A DNA stretch of 64,000 nt from Bin5 sp965221145. Its GTDB lineage: Bacteria; Chloroflexota; Anaerolineae; Caldilineales; Caldilineaceae. The DNA lies in contig OZ244877.1 in NCBI GenBank assembly GCA_965221145.1, positions 3,720,001 to 3,784,000 of the forward strand, in the 5' to 3' direction. Of this stretch, positions 8,623 through 17,084 are shown piece by piece (the first letter of the stretch is position 1; every line of letters begins with the position of its first letter). The position numbers and the translations under genes are program-made. Below the pieces are notes generated by a model, which did no database searches, was not told the origin of the DNA, and was given only the letters and a program-made list of their open reading frames with translations.

Positions 8623-8650
8623 TTGCCAAAGATCGGTTCTACACTATAAT
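8623..8650 (+). promoter_or_regulatory. Promoter for the KDPG-aldolase-like gene
   Basis: TTGCCA (8623-8628), 16-nt spacer, consensus TATAAT (8645-8650). Initiation near 8657 would leave a leader of about 40 nt before the GTG at 8696 and rules out the upstream ATG at 8654 as the start. Confidence 0.6.
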
Positions 8651-8695
8651 GATATGCGGGTTTCGATAGCGGATAAAGCGCAAGGGAGTAGGCGT

Positions 8696-9358
8696 GTGGA
8701 CACTCCCGGTAGAACACTGAAACTGATCGAGAAGGGCGGCGTTGTGCCTGTGGTGCGTCTGCCGGATCTGGCGCGTGCCGTTGATCTGGCCCGGGCGCTG
8801 CTCGACGGCGGAGTGACCGCCTTTGAGTTGACAATGACCAGCCCAGGCGCGCTGGAAGCTCTCTCTCTGCTACGGGGGAAAGTACCGGCTTTTGCCACAG
8901 GCGCGGCCGCACTGGGTATGGGATCGGTGCTGAACGGCGAGATGGCCGCAGAGGCCATCAGGCGCGGCGCACAGTTCATCGTCGCCCCGATTCTTGACCT
9001 GCCCACAGTGTCCTCGTGCGTCGAGCGCAACGTGCCGGTCATGCCCGGCGCGTTCACGCCGACTGAGATTCAGACCGCGTGGACGGCCGGCGCGGCGGTG
9101 GTGAAAGTCTTTCCCGCAACCCGGCTCGGCCCCGGTTACTTCAGAGATGTGCTGGGCCCCCTGCCCCATCTGAAGCTGTTGCCCACAGGTGGTGTAGATT
9201 TAGAGAACGCCGGTGACTTCATCCGCGCCGGCGCGGTGGCCGTGGGCGTTGGCAGCGCGTTGGTGCGCAGAGATTGGGTGGCGGAAGGCAATTGGACGGC
9301 GCTAACAGAGCAGGCCGTCAGATTCACGGCCGTTGTGCAAGAGGCGCGTGCGGCGTAG
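8696..9358 (+). CDS. KDPG/KHG aldolase family (2-keto-3-deoxy-6-phosphogluconate aldolase)
   Basis: Class I aldolase of 220 residues, close to the usual 205-215 of Eda. The Schiff-base lysine lies in VVKVFPA (about residue 137). The acid/base Glu is in AFELTMTSP (about 44), the barrel segment is GAQFIVAP, and the phosphate-loop segments are PTGGVDLENAGDFIRAG and VGVGSAL. GTG at 8696 is preferred because AGGGAG lies 7 nt before it and the promoter at 8623-8650 would start transcription downstream of the alternative ATG at 8654. The enzyme would split KDPG or a related keto-deoxy sugar acid to pyruvate and an aldehyde. A decayed partial copy of this gene lies at 19264-19404 in front of the sugar kinase. 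Confidence 0.9.
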   Translation: MDTPGRTLKLIEKGGVVPVVRLPDLARAVDLARALLDGGVTAFELTMTSPGALEALSLLRGKVPAFATGAAALGMGSVLNGEMAAEAIRRGAQFIVAPILDLPTVSSCVERNVPVMPGAFTPTEIQTAWTAGAAVVKVFPATRLGPGYFRDVLGPLPHLKLLPTGGVDLENAGDFIRAGAVAVGVGSALVRRDWVAEGNWTALTEQAVRFTAVVQEARAA

Positions 9359-9380
9359 TTCCGGGGCCAATTTAGCGCCC

Positions 9381-9408
9381 TTGACATCACTGTTTCATTG
9401 CATATAAT
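9381..9408 (+). promoter_or_regulatory. Strong promoter after the aldolase gene
   Basis: TTGACA (9381-9386), 16-nt spacer, TATAAT (9403-9408); both hexamers match consensus. It would drive the gene remnant at 9470-9754 and, beyond it, the aspartate-dehydrogenase-like gene and the transporter genes. Confidence 0.65.
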
Positions 9409-9469
9409 GACGCTTATTCACGCACCCGGATCCTCCATTGTTGAAGTGATGGCGAGGCACACGACCTGA

Positions 9470-9754
9470 ATTCCGGCTCGTCACACTGTCACAATTGACT
9501 CTAACCGCACCCGCACGCCTGGCGATTTGACCGCTGCACAGTTGGCCGGGCTGCTTGATAGCATGGTGTCGCCCCTTCTTAACAAAGTCGAACTCCAAAC
9601 TTTACAAGAGCTGAACTGATTCAGCACGCATGACGGGTCCTTTCAAGAGCAAGAACGCATTCTTGAGGCAAGCCGCCGCCGCGATGCGCGCTGCATCGAA
9701 AAGGGGCTTACGGAGCAACTCTGGTCTTCCCGCAAAGCTGTAAGGACCGGTTGA
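9470..9754 (+). pseudogene. Decayed reading frame resembling the FCD end of a GntR regulator
   Basis: No intact gene is seen between 9359 and 9809. One frame from 9470 to the TGA at 9752 reads protein-like with a single internal TGA (9617-9619). Its tail SFQEQERILEASRRRDARC resembles the C-terminal helix pattern of FCD domains (EHRAILEAIEARDAEA-type). There is no recognisable DNA-binding part. It may be a remnant of a second regulator of the cluster. Resemblance is judged by eye and weak. Confidence 0.3.
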
Positions 9755-9809
9755 CGGTCTACATATACCTTGCGGTCATCCAAGCATCTTCCCGAGGAAC
9801 TGGTGAACT

Positions 9810-10625
9810 GTGCTGAAGCTGGGTTTGATCGGATGTGGCGCTATCGGTGGCGCAGTGGCGAGCGCGCTTCTGGATGAGGAAGTCCCCGACGTCAGGCTGA
9901 CCGGGATCTTTGACATTGCCGTCAATGAGATCATTGAACGTGCCCGGCATAACAGCATTCCTTTCGTCCAACAGATTGAGGAACTCCTCGACCTTGGGCC
10001 GGACCTCGTCCTGGAAGCGGCCGGACACCAGGCGCTCATTGCCCATGGCCGGTCGGTTGTCTCTGCCGGCATCGACCTTCTGCCCATGAGCGTCGGCGCG
10101 CTGGCTGATCCTGCTCTTCGGGATGATCTGGCTGCGTTGGCAAACCGGACAGGCGCGACGATATATATATCGTCGGGGGCGATAGGGTGTCTGGATGTGC
10201 TGCGCGCCGGCCATGCCCAGGGTGGTCTGGAGGAGGTCGTGCTGACAAGCGCCAAACGCCCGGCAGCCCTCGCCGGACAGCCTTACCTGGTCGAACATGG
10301 GATCAACGTCGACGCTCTTGACGCGCCCCTGACCGTCTTTGACGGATCGGCCACGGAGGCCTGTCTCACATTCCCTAAATCAACCAATATCGCTGCATCC
10401 GTCAGCTTGGCTGGGCTTGGCTTTAACGAAACGCGCGTGCGGGTTGTCGCTGATCCGGATATTCCGCGGACGACACACACGCTTCAGATAAAAGGCGGGT
10501 TCGGGGAAGCGCAACTGACCTTGCGCAACTTGCCCCATCCCGACAACCCCAGTACGACCTATCTGGCCTGTCTTGGCGCCATCGCGGCGCTTGACAATGT
10601 ACAACCAATGCTCCGCTTTGTCTGA
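9810..10625 (+). CDS. L-aspartate dehydrogenase-like NAD(P)-binding oxidoreductase
   Basis: 271 residues, the length of NadX-type aspartate dehydrogenase. The N-terminal Rossmann motif is LGLIGCGAIGGAVAS; VLEAAGHQAL follows in the second half of the domain, then the segment IYISSGAIGCLDVLRAG that in the family covers the substrate loop. The C-terminal NPSTTYLACLGAIAAL corresponds to the conserved N-P-x-T helix. Starts at GTG 9810 after GAGGAAC. The family converts aspartate to iminoaspartate/oxaloacetate and ammonia. Placed in a nitrogen-compound catabolic operon rather than with NAD synthesis genes, it more likely handles a pathway amino acid than quinolinate synthesis. Confidence 0.85.
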   Translation: MLKLGLIGCGAIGGAVASALLDEEVPDVRLTGIFDIAVNEIIERARHNSIPFVQQIEELLDLGPDLVLEAAGHQALIAHGRSVVSAGIDLLPMSVGALADPALRDDLAALANRTGATIYISSGAIGCLDVLRAGHAQGGLEEVVLTSAKRPAALAGQPYLVEHGINVDALDAPLTVFDGSATEACLTFPKSTNIAASVSLAGLGFNETRVRVVADPDIPRTTHTLQIKGGFGEAQLTLRNLPHPDNPSTTYLACLGAIAALDNVQPMLRFV

Positions 10626-10692
10626 TCGTGGAGCGGCTTTATTCATGTTAAGGCAGTATAAGTGGTCACCTCATTGAAAAGGAGGAAGCAAA

Positions 10693-12336
10693 GTGGCAGA
10701 AAAGAGTCGCACTTCATTTTGGGACACCTCGCTGACACGCCGGCAGGTATTGAAGACCGGAGCGGCGGGAAGCCTGGCCGCATTGGCCGCCAGTTGCGTA
10801 CCCGGCGGTGCGCCGACGGGCCAACAGCAAACGGGGGCGCCGGCCGTCGTCAGCAAAAAGACCACCTTGACCATGGGTATCGGTGGTGACGTGCCGGGCA
10901 TGAACGTTCTGGAAAAGGCGGTGGCCCCCGCCACTTCTGTCTACTATGCAATGTGGGATACCGGGATGGAGGCCCAGTTCAATCCCGATGGCTCTCGCAA
11001 GGGCATCAATCCCATGTTGATCACAGACTGGAAAGTGCTGGATGACCAGACAACCTGGCAGTTCAAACTCCGTGAAGGGATCACATTCAACAACGGAGAG
11101 CCATGGGATGCCGAGGCAGCCGCCTGGAACATTGAATACCGGCTGACCAGCGAAACATCAAGAACACCCTTCCGCTCGCTGCTGATATCGAAGTTCGAAG
11201 ATGTGGAGGCCGTTGACAAATACACCCTCAATCTCAAGACCAATATCCCCTTCTCCTTTACGCCCCTGATCATGATGTATCTTCAGGTGGCGCCGCCGGC
11301 GTATTACCAGGATGTGGGAATTGAGGGCTTCGGCGAGAACCCGGTCGGCCTCGGCCCATACCGCTTCGTGGAGTGGCGAAAGGGTCAGCATATCGTCCTC
11401 GAAAGAAATCCGGACTACTGGGGGGAGCAGGCGACGATCGACGAGTTGATCTTCAAGCCGTTCACGGAAGACGCAACCCGCGTCGCGGCTCTGCAAGCCA
11501 ACGAAATCGACATGGCCTACAACGTGCCGCCCGACGATGCGCAGCGGCTTACCGACGCCGGCCTCGAAATATCCTGGGCCCCCATCGGACAGGCGATGAA
11601 CCTCACCATGAAGACGGGCAGCAATCCGGGTCATCCTCTCGAAAGCCCCATCAATAGCAAGCTCGTGCGCCAGGCCATGAACTACGCCCTCGACAAGGAC
11701 TCACTGGTCAACGACATCATGGGTGGGTTTGCCGCGGTCCTTGATGGCCAGATTGTCGGTCCCAGCTGCTACGGCTACAATCCTGATCTGGAGGCATATC
11801 CCTATGATCCGGACAAAGCCATGGAGCTATTGGCGGAGGCCGGTTATCCCGACGGGTTCGAATTGGCCTTTGACACCGCGCAGGGACGCTACTCCAAGCA
11901 GAAGGAGGTGTCCGAGTGGATGGTCGGTGAGTACGCCAAAGTGGGCATCGACATGGATATGCAGCTATTCGAGTGGTCCGCCTTCATCGACAAGGTCTAC
12001 TCCGATCAGTCGGCCCCCGTGTTTTACACCGGGCGCAACTGGTATCCAACCATGGATCCTGAGAACACGCTCAAGATGTACGAATGTTCAGAACGCCGCG
12101 CCCAAGTGTGTGAAGACGAGCTGGAAGCCATGCTTTTCGCTCAGCGCGCCGAATTCGATCCGGCCAAAAGAGAGACAATTCTGCACAACATTCACGCCTG
12201 GCTGTATGACTATTGCCCCGTTGTTTACCTGTTCGAGGCGCCCGACATCTTTGGCCATTCCAAACAGGTGAAGAACTTCACGCCGACGCCGGACAACCGC
12301 GTCCATCTCATTGGCATGACCGTCGAAGAAGCGTAG
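10693..12336 (+). CDS. ABC transporter substrate-binding lipoprotein, family 5
   Basis: 547 residues; second oligopeptide-type binding protein of the window. Twin-arginine stretch RRQVL at 16-20, hydrophobic core, lipobox LAASC with Cys35 as the lipidated residue. The mature protein keeps family landmarks such as WQFKLREGITFNNGEPWDA, NPVGLGPYRF and YPYDPDKAMELLAEAGYPDG. Starts at GTG 10693 behind the strong site AAAAGGAGG. It is followed by both permeases of a DppBC-type importer. No ATPase genes are next to it; they may be shared with another system or lie elsewhere. Confidence 0.94.
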   Translation: MAEKSRTSFWDTSLTRRQVLKTGAAGSLAALAASCVPGGAPTGQQQTGAPAVVSKKTTLTMGIGGDVPGMNVLEKAVAPATSVYYAMWDTGMEAQFNPDGSRKGINPMLITDWKVLDDQTTWQFKLREGITFNNGEPWDAEAAAWNIEYRLTSETSRTPFRSLLISKFEDVEAVDKYTLNLKTNIPFSFTPLIMMYLQVAPPAYYQDVGIEGFGENPVGLGPYRFVEWRKGQHIVLERNPDYWGEQATIDELIFKPFTEDATRVAALQANEIDMAYNVPPDDAQRLTDAGLEISWAPIGQAMNLTMKTGSNPGHPLESPINSKLVRQAMNYALDKDSLVNDIMGGFAAVLDGQIVGPSCYGYNPDLEAYPYDPDKAMELLAEAGYPDGFELAFDTAQGRYSKQKEVSEWMVGEYAKVGIDMDMQLFEWSAFIDKVYSDQSAPVFYTGRNWYPTMDPENTLKMYECSERRAQVCEDELEAMLFAQRAEFDPAKRETILHNIHAWLYDYCPVVYLFEAPDIFGHSKQVKNFTPTPDNRVHLIGMTVEEA

Positions 12337-12545
12337 GCTGTCCTTCCTTTGTCAGCCTGAAGAGTAGCTTCTCTACTGTTCATTGAAAGGTGGGGCGAGC
12401 CAGCCGGATTGATAGCGTTGACACCAAATTGACCTACAATCCGGCGTGCTTTGCCCCTGCCTTTCACGAATGCCCAACTGAATCGCCGACGATCCTTCAC
12501 GCTTCACTTATCGCGTACTGTCATCGCCCGGAAGAGCAATACCCT

Positions 12546-13463
12546 ATGCGGGATTATGTAATCAAGAGAGTGTTGCGTGCCATCCTCGTCATGTTCGGCC
12601 TCTCCCTGGCCGTCTTCGCGCTTCTCAGCATCAGCGGCGACCCGGCGACCATCATGTTGCCCCCGGAAGCCCCCATGTCTGAGGTCATTTCCTTGCGCAA
12701 GGCCCTGGGGTTTGATCAGCCGTTGTATATCCAATACTTGAAGTTCCTATCGCGGGCGTTGCGCGGCGATTTCGGCAACTCCTGGCAGTACGGACTGCCG
12801 GCGCTCTCACTCGTGTTGGAATTCTTCCCGGCCACCTTTCAGCTGGCTCTGGCCGCGCTGATTTTCGCCCTGATTGTGGGGATTCCATTGGGCGTAGTCT
12901 CCGCCATCCGGGAGGGCAGCTTGGTGGATGGCCTAAGCCTTAGCCTCGGAGTTGTAGGCCGCGCCATGCCCAGCTTCTGGCTCGGTATCATGCTCATCCT
13001 CGTCTTTGCGGTAAATCTGCAGATGTTGCCTACCTCCGGCAAAGGCAATCTGCGTCACCTGATCCTGCCGGCGATTACCCTCTCGACTGCATTTCTTGCC
13101 CAGATCGTGTTGCTGGTTCGATCCGGGATGCTCGACGTAATGCGCGAGGACTATATTCGCACCGCCCGCGCCAAAGGATTGTCGGCGTTCACTGTCAACA
13201 TGCGTCACGCCTTTCGCAATACGCTCATTCCGGTGGTGACGATGGTTGGGCTGACTTTTGGCCGGCTCTTGGGAGGCTCGGTGATCACCGAATCCGTCTT
13301 TGCCTGGCCTGGCGTGGGCCGGCTGGCCGTCCAGGCAGTCTCGGCACGGGATTTCCCGCTCGTCCAGGCGTCGGTCGTTTTCTTCGCCATCTGGATCGTC
13401 CTGGCGAACCTGATCGTTGATCTCCTCTACGCTTTTCTTGATCCTCGAATCCGCTATGGGTAG
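12546..13463 (+). CDS. Oligopeptide-type ABC transporter permease, DppB type
   Basis: 305-residue inner-membrane permease. Starts MRDYVIKRVLRAILVMFGL with the typical first helix; the periplasmic region runs to about residue 95, with further helices after it. The EAA loop reads DYIRTARAKG and the signature ESVFAWPGVGRLAVQA, ending DPRIRYG as most DppB proteins do. The ATG at 12546 is chosen over upstream in-frame starts because it gives this canonical N-terminus. The upstream 208 nt carry no gene. The downstream permease starts 18 nt after its stop. Confidence 0.93.
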   Translation: MRDYVIKRVLRAILVMFGLSLAVFALLSISGDPATIMLPPEAPMSEVISLRKALGFDQPLYIQYLKFLSRALRGDFGNSWQYGLPALSLVLEFFPATFQLALAALIFALIVGIPLGVVSAIREGSLVDGLSLSLGVVGRAMPSFWLGIMLILVFAVNLQMLPTSGKGNLRHLILPAITLSTAFLAQIVLLVRSGMLDVMREDYIRTARAKGLSAFTVNMRHAFRNTLIPVVTMVGLTFGRLLGGSVITESVFAWPGVGRLAVQAVSARDFPLVQASVVFFAIWIVLANLIVDLLYAFLDPRIRYG

Positions 13464-13481
13464 GTGCAGGAGAGACGGAAG

Positions 13482-14387
13482 ATGTCTGCCGAAAAACCGA
13501 TCGCAAACGCCTTCGCAGAGAGAGACATGTCTCGCCGGCGCCCTCTTGCTCGCGTCCTCGCCTGGGCGAGGCGCAATATCTTGCACTCACTGGGGATCGC
13601 AATGACCATTCTGGTTGTCCTGGTCGCCATCCTGGCCCCGCTTCTCTCACCGCACGATCCCACGTTGCAAGACGCCAAGATTCGGTTGAGTCCGCCGATC
13701 TGGGCAGAAGAAGGCAGCCCCGATTTCCCACTAGGCACGGATCAGTTGGGACGCGATCTCCTCAGCCGCATCTTCTTCGGCGCGCGTATTTCCTTAATCG
13801 TTAGCATCTGCGCCGTGCTTCTCGCCGGCATGTTTGGTGTCATCCTTGGGCTGATTTCCGGCTACTTGGAAGGCAGGGCCGAAACGCTCATAATGGGCAT
13901 TGCCGATGCTCAACTGGCCTTTCCGGGCGTGCTGCTTGCCATCGCCATTATCGCAATATTGGGGCCTAGCTTCACCAACGTGCTGCTTGTCCTTACGATC
14001 AGCGGGTGGGTCATCTTCGCTCGTCTGGTGCGGGGCACAACCCTGTCGGTCAAACAGACCGACTTCATTCTGGCTTCGCGCTCGGTCGGCGCCCCCGACC
14101 AGCGCATCATCTTTCGCCACATCCTCCCTCATGTGATCACGCCTGTCATCGCTGTTGCCAATATCCAGGTTGGACAGATGATACTCGCTGAGTCGGCGCT
14201 GAGCTTCCTCGGCCTAGGCGTGCAGCCGCCAACGCCCACCTGGGGAGGCATGATCAGCGATGGCCGAGTCTACATCTGGCAAGCGCCGTGGCTCTCCATC
14301 TTTCCTGGTTTGGCTATCATCTTTACCGTCCTGGGAATCACTTATCTGGGGGACTGGCTCCGCGTTGTTCTGGACCCCAAGTATTGA
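13482..14387 (+). CDS. Oligopeptide-type ABC transporter permease, DppC type
   Basis: 301-residue partner permease. N-terminal cytoplasmic stretch of about 40 residues, then a helix (LGIAMTILVVLVAILAPLLS), the DppC motif LGTDQLGRDLLSRIFFGARISL, and the EAA loop around FILASRSVGAPDQRIIFRHILPH. The C-terminal half holds ESALSFLGLGVQPPTPTWG, highly typical of DppC/OppC. It ends DWLRVVLDPKY. ATG 13482 follows GGAAG. Together with 10693-13463 it forms the binding and membrane parts of one importer. Confidence 0.93.
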   Translation: MSAEKPIANAFAERDMSRRRPLARVLAWARRNILHSLGIAMTILVVLVAILAPLLSPHDPTLQDAKIRLSPPIWAEEGSPDFPLGTDQLGRDLLSRIFFGARISLIVSICAVLLAGMFGVILGLISGYLEGRAETLIMGIADAQLAFPGVLLAIAIIAILGPSFTNVLLVLTISGWVIFARLVRGTTLSVKQTDFILASRSVGAPDQRIIFRHILPHVITPVIAVANIQVGQMILAESALSFLGLGVQPPTPTWGGMISDGRVYIWQAPWLSIFPGLAIIFTVLGITYLGDWLRVVLDPKY

Positions 14388-14486
14388 GGTAGGACAAACC
14401 TCCTGAACTGTTGATCGAGCGTCGGCGCTGACACCGGCGTCCCGTTGTCAAGATTTTCGTACCCATTTTCGCGAGGAGAGCCTGCG

Positions 14487-15617
14487 ATGCCTGAAGCCAA
14501 GAAACTGATGAATGAACCCCTGTTTGAAGCCACCCTGGCTGAAAGCGGTGTGGACGCCGTCGTGTGCCTCCATCCCAAGAACCTATTCTACACCACCAGC
14601 TACCCCATGGCCCTCAGCCATGCAATTCATCAGCGCCCGTCGGGTCCGCGCAGCGGCATCGCCGTCTTCACGCCCGGTGGCCAGCCCACGCTGATCGTCG
14701 GCGGCAACGAGGAGCGGGTCACGCGCGAAACCACCTGGGTCGCGGACATCCGCGTCTACAGCGAATATGTTGACTCGCCGATGGTGGCGTTGGCGGATGT
14801 GCTGCGCGAAAAAGGAGCGGCGCAGGGGAAGATCGGGCTGGAGAAAGAATACTTCTCGGCGGCGTTTTACGATGGACTGCAAGCGTTGTTGCCGCAGGCC
14901 GCGTTCGAGGCCTGGGACGAGCAATTCGACGCGGTGCGGGCGATCAAGACGCCGGAAGAACTAACGATCATGAAGCGCAACGCCGACATCCTGGACGGGT
15001 TGTTCCTGGAAATGTTCCAGTCGATCAAGGTGGGAGAGAAGGAGAAGGAAGTTCAGGACCGCTTGATCTGCGGCGCGCTTCAACGCGGCGCCGCTGCCCG
15101 CGCAAGCGGGGGAATTCTACAGGCGGGCCAAAAGGGTTTCGTCGTCCACAGTCGCACCAACAACCCCATTGAGCGCGGTCAGATCATCTGCACCGATTAC
15201 ACGATCAACCTCGACGGCTACAACGCCAATCAGTCGCGGGTCGCCGTGGTGGGAACGCCAAGCGCCGAGCAGAAGCAGATCTACATCAAGATACGCGACA
15301 TTCACCGGCGGGCGGTGGAGACGCTGTTCCGCCCTGGCACGCGGGCCTGTGATATTTTCTTCTTCTGCCAGCGGGAGCAAGAGAAGGAGGGCCTCTGGCA
15401 CCACCGCGCGCTGCTGGGGCACAACATGGGCATCTGGACCCACGAAGACCCAATGTTGGTGGCCGGCGATCAGCGAGAGCTAAAAGAGGGCATGGTCGTG
15501 GTGTTGGAACCGCGCTTTTTCGGCTACCACATTCAGGATGCCTTCCTGATCACCGACGATGAGCCGGTCTTGCTCTCGGACAAGTTCAACACGGACGAGA
15601 TGTTTATCGTTGGTTGA
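14487..15617 (+). CDS. M24-fold hydrolase with altered metal ligands, copy A
   Basis: 376 residues with a creatinase-like N-terminal domain and M24 domain. Metal-site positions: CTDYTINLDGY keeps the first Asp, but the second reads GYNANQSR (Asn for Asp). GHNMGIWTHED keeps His and EGMVVVLEP keeps Glu, while the last ligand reads HIQDAFLIT (Gln for Glu). Two of five ligands are thus amidated, which argues against a normal two-metal aminopeptidase. ATG at 14487 follows GAGGAGAG. A close paralogue with the same substitutions is at 18133-19257; the two flank a pair of NicX-like genes. It probably hydrolyses a C-N bond in the transported compound; this is inference. Confidence 0.86.
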   Translation: MPEAKKLMNEPLFEATLAESGVDAVVCLHPKNLFYTTSYPMALSHAIHQRPSGPRSGIAVFTPGGQPTLIVGGNEERVTRETTWVADIRVYSEYVDSPMVALADVLREKGAAQGKIGLEKEYFSAAFYDGLQALLPQAAFEAWDEQFDAVRAIKTPEELTIMKRNADILDGLFLEMFQSIKVGEKEKEVQDRLICGALQRGAAARASGGILQAGQKGFVVHSRTNNPIERGQIICTDYTINLDGYNANQSRVAVVGTPSAEQKQIYIKIRDIHRRAVETLFRPGTRACDIFFFCQREQEKEGLWHHRALLGHNMGIWTHEDPMLVAGDQRELKEGMVVVLEPRFFGYHIQDAFLITDDEPVLLSDKFNTDEMFIVG

Positions 15618-15813
15618 GCATCCGATAAACCATAGCTATAGCAATTGGTTTTCACTGTCCAAAGTCGATTCAGCGAGGGGTTCAGCCTGAATCGTGATCG
15701 ACAACATCGTTCTTCTGCAAGCTGCATGACGGCCTGAAGGAAAGCATTTTTCCATCCTGCCAGGCGCCGAATTGCGGCTTCATGGTAGCGCACAGGATCG
15801 AATGGAGACCATC

Positions 15814-16956
15814 ATGACGGAAAGAACAGCGGAGTTTTTCAATGCGGCCAGTGTGCGTCTCAGCCACGCCGGCCTCAAAGCAGGCGACCAGGCACTGATC
15901 ATAGCCGATACAGGTACGCATCAGCCGATGTTGGATGCCACCTACACGGCTGCTGTGGCCTTGGGAGCCGACGTAACCGTGATGACATTCAAGGCCCGCG
16001 ACCAGCCCTTCAACTGGGAGCTGCCACCGCTTGTCGAGCGCGCGATCTACAATGCGGATTTCACCTACTCGCTGCTTTCCCAGGGCTGGTTCTACAATGT
16101 CTCCTCGGAGCGCGTGCGCGGCCACATGCGCACGACCGGCAAGCGGATGGGTCATTGGGAAGGGCGTGAAATGGCAGTGGGACACTTCCTGGCGATGCTG
16201 CCGGGAAACGCCGAAGTCATTCAGCGCAGCCAGATCATCGACAGGCTCCTGTATGAAGTCAGCATGATTCGCGTCACCTCCAGGCAAGGAACTGACCTGA
16301 TCCTGGAACGCGGCGACCCAAAGAAGCAACTGATGAACACCGCTGAAGGACAGACAAACTACTCTCCCCTGAGCATCGAATCTCGGATGGCCATCGCCAA
16401 GGGGGAACACCCGCCGGTGCATGAGGTGGTATCGGGGACGCTGATGTTCCAGGGCGCTTATGTGACCAAATGCCCGGGACCGCATGGTCATGCCAGTCTG
16501 GTGCAAGAGCCGGTTCAGATGGAAATCGATCGCGGGCGCATCGTGTCCATCGCTCGCGATACCGAACACGGCATCTTCCTGGATAACTGGTTCCGCTGCT
16601 GGGAAAATCCGGCTGTCTACTACATTGACCATTTCAACATTGGCGTAGACCACCGCGTCAGGCTGGAATACCTGGACAATCTGTCGGTTCACTTCAATTA
16701 CGGCGGTCTCTTGCTGGGTTTCGGAATCAGCTTCTCGTCCAATCGGGGCGATCTGGGCGTCTTCCGGGCTAACGCCCATATTGAAATTCACCTGACGGGC
16801 GCCACCGTCTTCTTTGACGAGCGCCCGATCCTGGTTGACGGCGAGTTTACGCGCGAGTCGGGTCTGCGTGCGCCGAATAGATGGCCGGGCACCGGCTCTG
16901 CCTGGCAAGAAGTGGATGGCCACGTCTTGCCGACGACATCGAGGTTGGACAATTAG
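15814..16956 (+). CDS. NicX/M29-like protein (2,5-dihydroxypyridine dioxygenase / aminopeptidase T superfamily), copy A
   Basis: 380 residues. The N-terminal half has the LKAGDQALIIADTGTHQPM and ALGADVTVMTF pattern of the NicX/leucyl-aminopeptidase-T superfamily. The C-terminal half has NIGVDHRVR and ANAHIEIHL, matching the positions of the metal-binding His and H-x-D/E of NicX. ATG 15814 follows GGAG by 6 nt. NicX opens the pyridine ring of 2,5-dihydroxypyridine with an iron centre, while relatives are metallopeptidases, so ring opening cannot be claimed. It stands second in the M24 - NicX - NicX - M24 block; copy B at 17085 is clearly homologous but diverged. Confidence 0.75.
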   Translation: MTERTAEFFNAASVRLSHAGLKAGDQALIIADTGTHQPMLDATYTAAVALGADVTVMTFKARDQPFNWELPPLVERAIYNADFTYSLLSQGWFYNVSSERVRGHMRTTGKRMGHWEGREMAVGHFLAMLPGNAEVIQRSQIIDRLLYEVSMIRVTSRQGTDLILERGDPKKQLMNTAEGQTNYSPLSIESRMAIAKGEHPPVHEVVSGTLMFQGAYVTKCPGPHGHASLVQEPVQMEIDRGRIVSIARDTEHGIFLDNWFRCWENPAVYYIDHFNIGVDHRVRLEYLDNLSVHFNYGGLLLGFGISFSSNRGDLGVFRANAHIEIHLTGATVFFDERPILVDGEFTRESGLRAPNRWPGTGSAWQEVDGHVLPTTSRLDN

Positions 16957-17084
16957 CCGACAATGCCGCATCGGACAGCAGAGTCGAATCTGAACTGTCT
17001 CCGGCGACGCTGAGCATGGCCGCTCAAAGAACAGTCTTTCCCGACTCTGATAGCATCTGACTTGCCCCCAAGGGAGGAGAGAAT

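Noticed and set aside
8573..8695. Longer N-terminus for the KDPG aldolase (from 8573 or ATG 8654)
   Set aside because: A promoter with consensus TATAAT at 8645-8650 and AGGGAG before GTG 8696 place the start at 8696.
9395..9598. Minus-strand 67-residue frame after the aldolase gene
   Set aside because: It covers the consensus plus-strand promoter and has no recognisable protein features.
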